The position numbers and the translations under genes were made by a program. A stretch of DNA of 16,069 bases from JACQFK01 sp964604905 (GTDB lineage Bacteria; Planctomycetota; MHYJ01; JACPRB01): positions 1 to 16,069 of the forward strand of contig CAZSCC010000290.1 of NCBI GenBank assembly GCA_964604905.1, in the 5' to 3' direction. The notes beneath the pieces were generated by a model. It made no database searches and was not told the origin of the DNA. It was given only the letters and a program-made list of their open reading frames with translations. Numbering within the stretch: the first letter of the stretch is position 1; each line of letters begins with the position of its first letter. Positions 14,465 through 16,069 of the stretch are shown piece after piece.

Positions 14465-15427
14465 ATGCCCAAGGTCGTCGTCACCCGCAAGATCGCCGAC
14501 GCGGCGCTCGACCTCCTCAGGGCCTCTTGCAACGTGCTCGTCGGCCCCGACGAGAAGCCCTGGTCGAGGGCGGAATACCTGGACGCCGTCCGCGGCTGCG
14601 AGGGCCTCCTGCCGGTCGGCCACACGAAGGTCGACGCCGAGATCATGGACGCCGCGCCCGGCCTCCGGGTGATCGCCAACTTCGGCGTCGGCGTGGACCA
14701 CATCGACCTCGAGGCCGCCACGAAACGGAACATCTGGGTCTCGAACACCGCGGGCAGCCTGACCGAGACGACCGCCGAGCTCGGCTGGGCGCTCATTCTC
14801 GCGACCGTCCGCCGCATCGCCGAGGGCGACCGCTTCGTCCGCGACGGCAGATGGAAGGGCTTCGGTCCCTTCTTCTTCCTGGGGACCGAACTCCCCGGGA
14901 AGACGCTCGGGATCGTCGGCGGCGGGCGGATCGGCCAGGCGGTCGCGAAACGCGCGCCGCCCTTCGGCATGAAGGTCGTCTACTGGAGCCGCTCGCCGAG
15001 GCCGGAGTTTGATCCGACCGCGTACCGCGAGCTCGACGCCCTCCTTCGCGAGAGCGACGTCGTGATCATCACGGTTTCGCTCGCGCCCGAGACGCAGCAC
15101 CTGATCGGCGAGCGACAGCTCGCGCTGATGAAGAAGAGCGCCCATCTCGTCAATATCGCACGCGGCCCGATCGTCGACGAGCCGGCGCTCGCCCGCGCCC
15201 TCGTCGAGGGCCGGATCGCCGGCGCGGGCCTGGACGTCTACGAGAAGGAGCCCGAGGTCCACCCCGACCTCCTCCGGTGCCCGCAGGCGGTGCTCGTCCC
15301 TCACATCGGGAGCGCGACGATCGAGACGCGGACGCGGATGGGGCGGATCGCCGCCGAGAACCTGCTGGCCGGCCTGCAGGGCCGCGTCCCGCCGCTCGCA
15401 CTCAACGCCGGGGAGGTCCGCCGATGA
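14465..15427 (+). CDS. D-2-hydroxyacid dehydrogenase (glyoxylate/hydroxypyruvate reductase-like)
   Basis: A 320-residue cytoplasmic NAD(P)H enzyme reducing 2-keto acids to D-2-hydroxy acids. The substrate region includes ANFGVGVDHID (71-81). The nucleotide fold has GIVGGGRIGQAV (149-160). The catalytic triad is visible: Arg233 (NIARGPIVDE), Glu262 (DVYEKEP) and His280 (VPHIGSAT). The length and the NFGVG and NTAGSLTETTAEL stretches fit glyoxylate/hydroxypyruvate reductase better than phosphoglycerate dehydrogenase with its ACT domain, which is absent. The exact substrate cannot be fixed. The start at 14465 has no ribosome site but sits directly after a -10 box. The stop overlaps the next gene's start as ATGA, so the two are co-translated. 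Confidence 0.92.
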   Translation: MPKVVVTRKIADAALDLLRASCNVLVGPDEKPWSRAEYLDAVRGCEGLLPVGHTKVDAEIMDAAPGLRVIANFGVGVDHIDLEAATKRNIWVSNTAGSLTETTAELGWALILATVRRIAEGDRFVRDGRWKGFGPFFFLGTELPGKTLGIVGGGRIGQAVAKRAPPFGMKVVYWSRSPRPEFDPTAYRELDALLRESDVVIITVSLAPETQHLIGERQLALMKKSAHLVNIARGPIVDEPALARALVEGRIAGAGLDVYEKEPEVHPDLLRCPQAVLVPHIGSATIETRTRMGRIAAENLLAGLQGRVPPLALNAGEVRR

Positions 15428-16069
15428 GGTCCGCGCTCTGGGTCCTCGCGCTCGCCGCCTGCGCCGCGCCGCGGCAGGAGGAGGCGAACCCGCTCGCCGG
15501 CGTGATCGATTTCCACTGCCACTCGGGGCCCGATGCGCTCCCCCGCTCGGTGACCGACCTCGAACTCGCGCGGATCGCGCGGCGCGCCGGCCTCCGCGGG
15601 ATCGTCCTCAAGAACCACTTCACGATGACCGCCGACCGCGCGTCCCTCGCCATGAAGGAGGTCGGCGGGATCGAGGTCTTCGGCGGGATCGCCCTCAACC
15701 GCGCCGTGGGGGGCATCAACGCGGAGGCGGTCCGGAAGATGTCGCAGTTCGAGGGGAAGCGCGGGAAGGTCGTCTGGCTTCCCACGTTCGACGCGGAGAA
15801 CCACGTCAGGGTCGCGAAGGAGACTCGGCCCTTCGTCGCGGTCGTGAAGGACGGCGCGCCGGTGCCGGAGATGGCCGAGCTCTTCAAGGTGATCGCGGAG
15901 AACGACCTCGTCCTCGCGACCGGCCACTCCTCGGTCGACGAGTGCCTCATCCTGATCGACGCCGCGAAGAAGGCGGGGGTGAAGAAGATCCTGGTCACCC
16001 ACGTGCTGGCCGACCCGGTCGACGCGACGGTCGAGCAGGCGAAGAGGCTCGCCGACGCGGGGGCGATCC
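15424..16069 (+). CDS. DUF6282-like lipoprotein, putative metal-dependent hydrolase (3' end cut)
   Basis: The first 215 residues are visible; the frame is open at the window edge. ATG at 15424 overlaps the dehydrogenase stop (ATGA). The short signal ends in LAAC, giving a lipidated Cys at residue 13. The mature part begins with DFHCHSGPDALPRSVTDLEL (His31 and His33 form an HxH metal site), then GLRGIVLKNHFTMTADRA, later LATGHSSVDE and ILVTHV. This order of His-containing strands is that of a TIM-barrel amidohydrolase-like fold, and the HxH...PD...KNH pattern matches what I know of DUF6282 proteins. No substrate is known to me. Pairing with a 2-hydroxyacid dehydrogenase suggests small-acid or lactone chemistry, though one partner is lipid-anchored and the other cytoplasmic. 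Confidence 0.82.
   Translation, partial: MRSALWVLALAACAAPRQEEANPLAGVIDFHCHSGPDALPRSVTDLELARIARRAGLRGIVLKNHFTMTADRASLAMKEVGGIEVFGGIALNRAVGGINAEAVRKMSQFEGKRGKVVWLPTFDAENHVRVAKETRPFVAVVKDGAPVPEMAELFKVIAENDLVLATGHSSVDECLILIDAAKKAGVKKILVTHVLADPVDATVEQAKRLADAGAI

Noticed and set aside
14396..15304. N-terminal extension of the Gfo/Idh/MocA frame over the dehydrogenase gene
   Set aside because: The twin-arginine signal and GGAGG fix the start at 14395; the extension is antisense to a dehydrogenase with its catalytic residues intact.

Overview
The window is a GC-rich bacterial chromosomal segment with C/G-ending codons. It most resembles Planctomycetota or a relative. Markers for this are a paired DUF1592-type two-heme cytochrome and DUF1552 protein, an ECF sigma factor of the Rhodopirellula/Verrucomicrobium type beside a FecR-like protein, a sulfatase, and a Tat-exported Gfo/Idh/MocA protein. 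The assignment comes from gene content, not a phylogeny. No rRNA, tRNA, CRISPR array or insertion sequence was recognised, and no gene-free stretch exceeds 300 bases.

Layout. (1) 1-2221: the 5' part of an EttA-like ABC-F gene (minus strand) diverges from the housekeeping sigma factor rpoD (plus). Two readable sigma-70-type promoters lie between them. (2) 2219-3426: a short segment bracketed by two inverted copies of a 36-base repeat. It holds a membrane protein with an HTH-like N-terminus and a GspG-like outer domain, and a convergent small Cys-rich protein. A strong minus-strand terminator sits at its right end. (3) 3424-9989: a compact five-gene minus-strand operon. In transcription order it encodes a thioredoxin-fold protein interrupted by one in-frame TGA, an ECF sigma factor, a FecR-like membrane protein with a carbohydrate-binding-like C-terminus, a two-heme DUF1587/1595/1592/1588/1585 protein, and a Tat-exported DUF1552 protein. 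(4) 10165-10527: a small secreted c-type cytochrome on the plus strand with its own terminator. (5) 10580-14395: a minus-strand operon of a Gfo/Idh/MocA oxidoreductase, a cyclophilin lipoprotein and a HEAT-tailed sulfatase. (6) 14465-16069: a plus-strand pair of a D-2-hydroxyacid dehydrogenase, probably on a leaderless mRNA, and a DUF6282-like lipoprotein cut by the window edge.

The most notable observation is the gene at 8943-9989. Its reading frame is intact on both sides of one TGA codon. That codon falls where the attacking cysteine of a thioredoxin CxxC motif would be, giving UPGY. A perfect 7-bp hairpin with a CGGGU loop follows at a distance suitable for a bacterial SECIS. I read it as a probable selenoprotein that heads an operon for an envelope cytochrome/DUF1552 system controlled by an ECF/FecR pair. 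The cytochrome gene diverges from it. How these proteins cooperate is inference: regulation by ECF/FecR, with redox or electron transfer outside the cytoplasm by the Sec protein and cytochromes.
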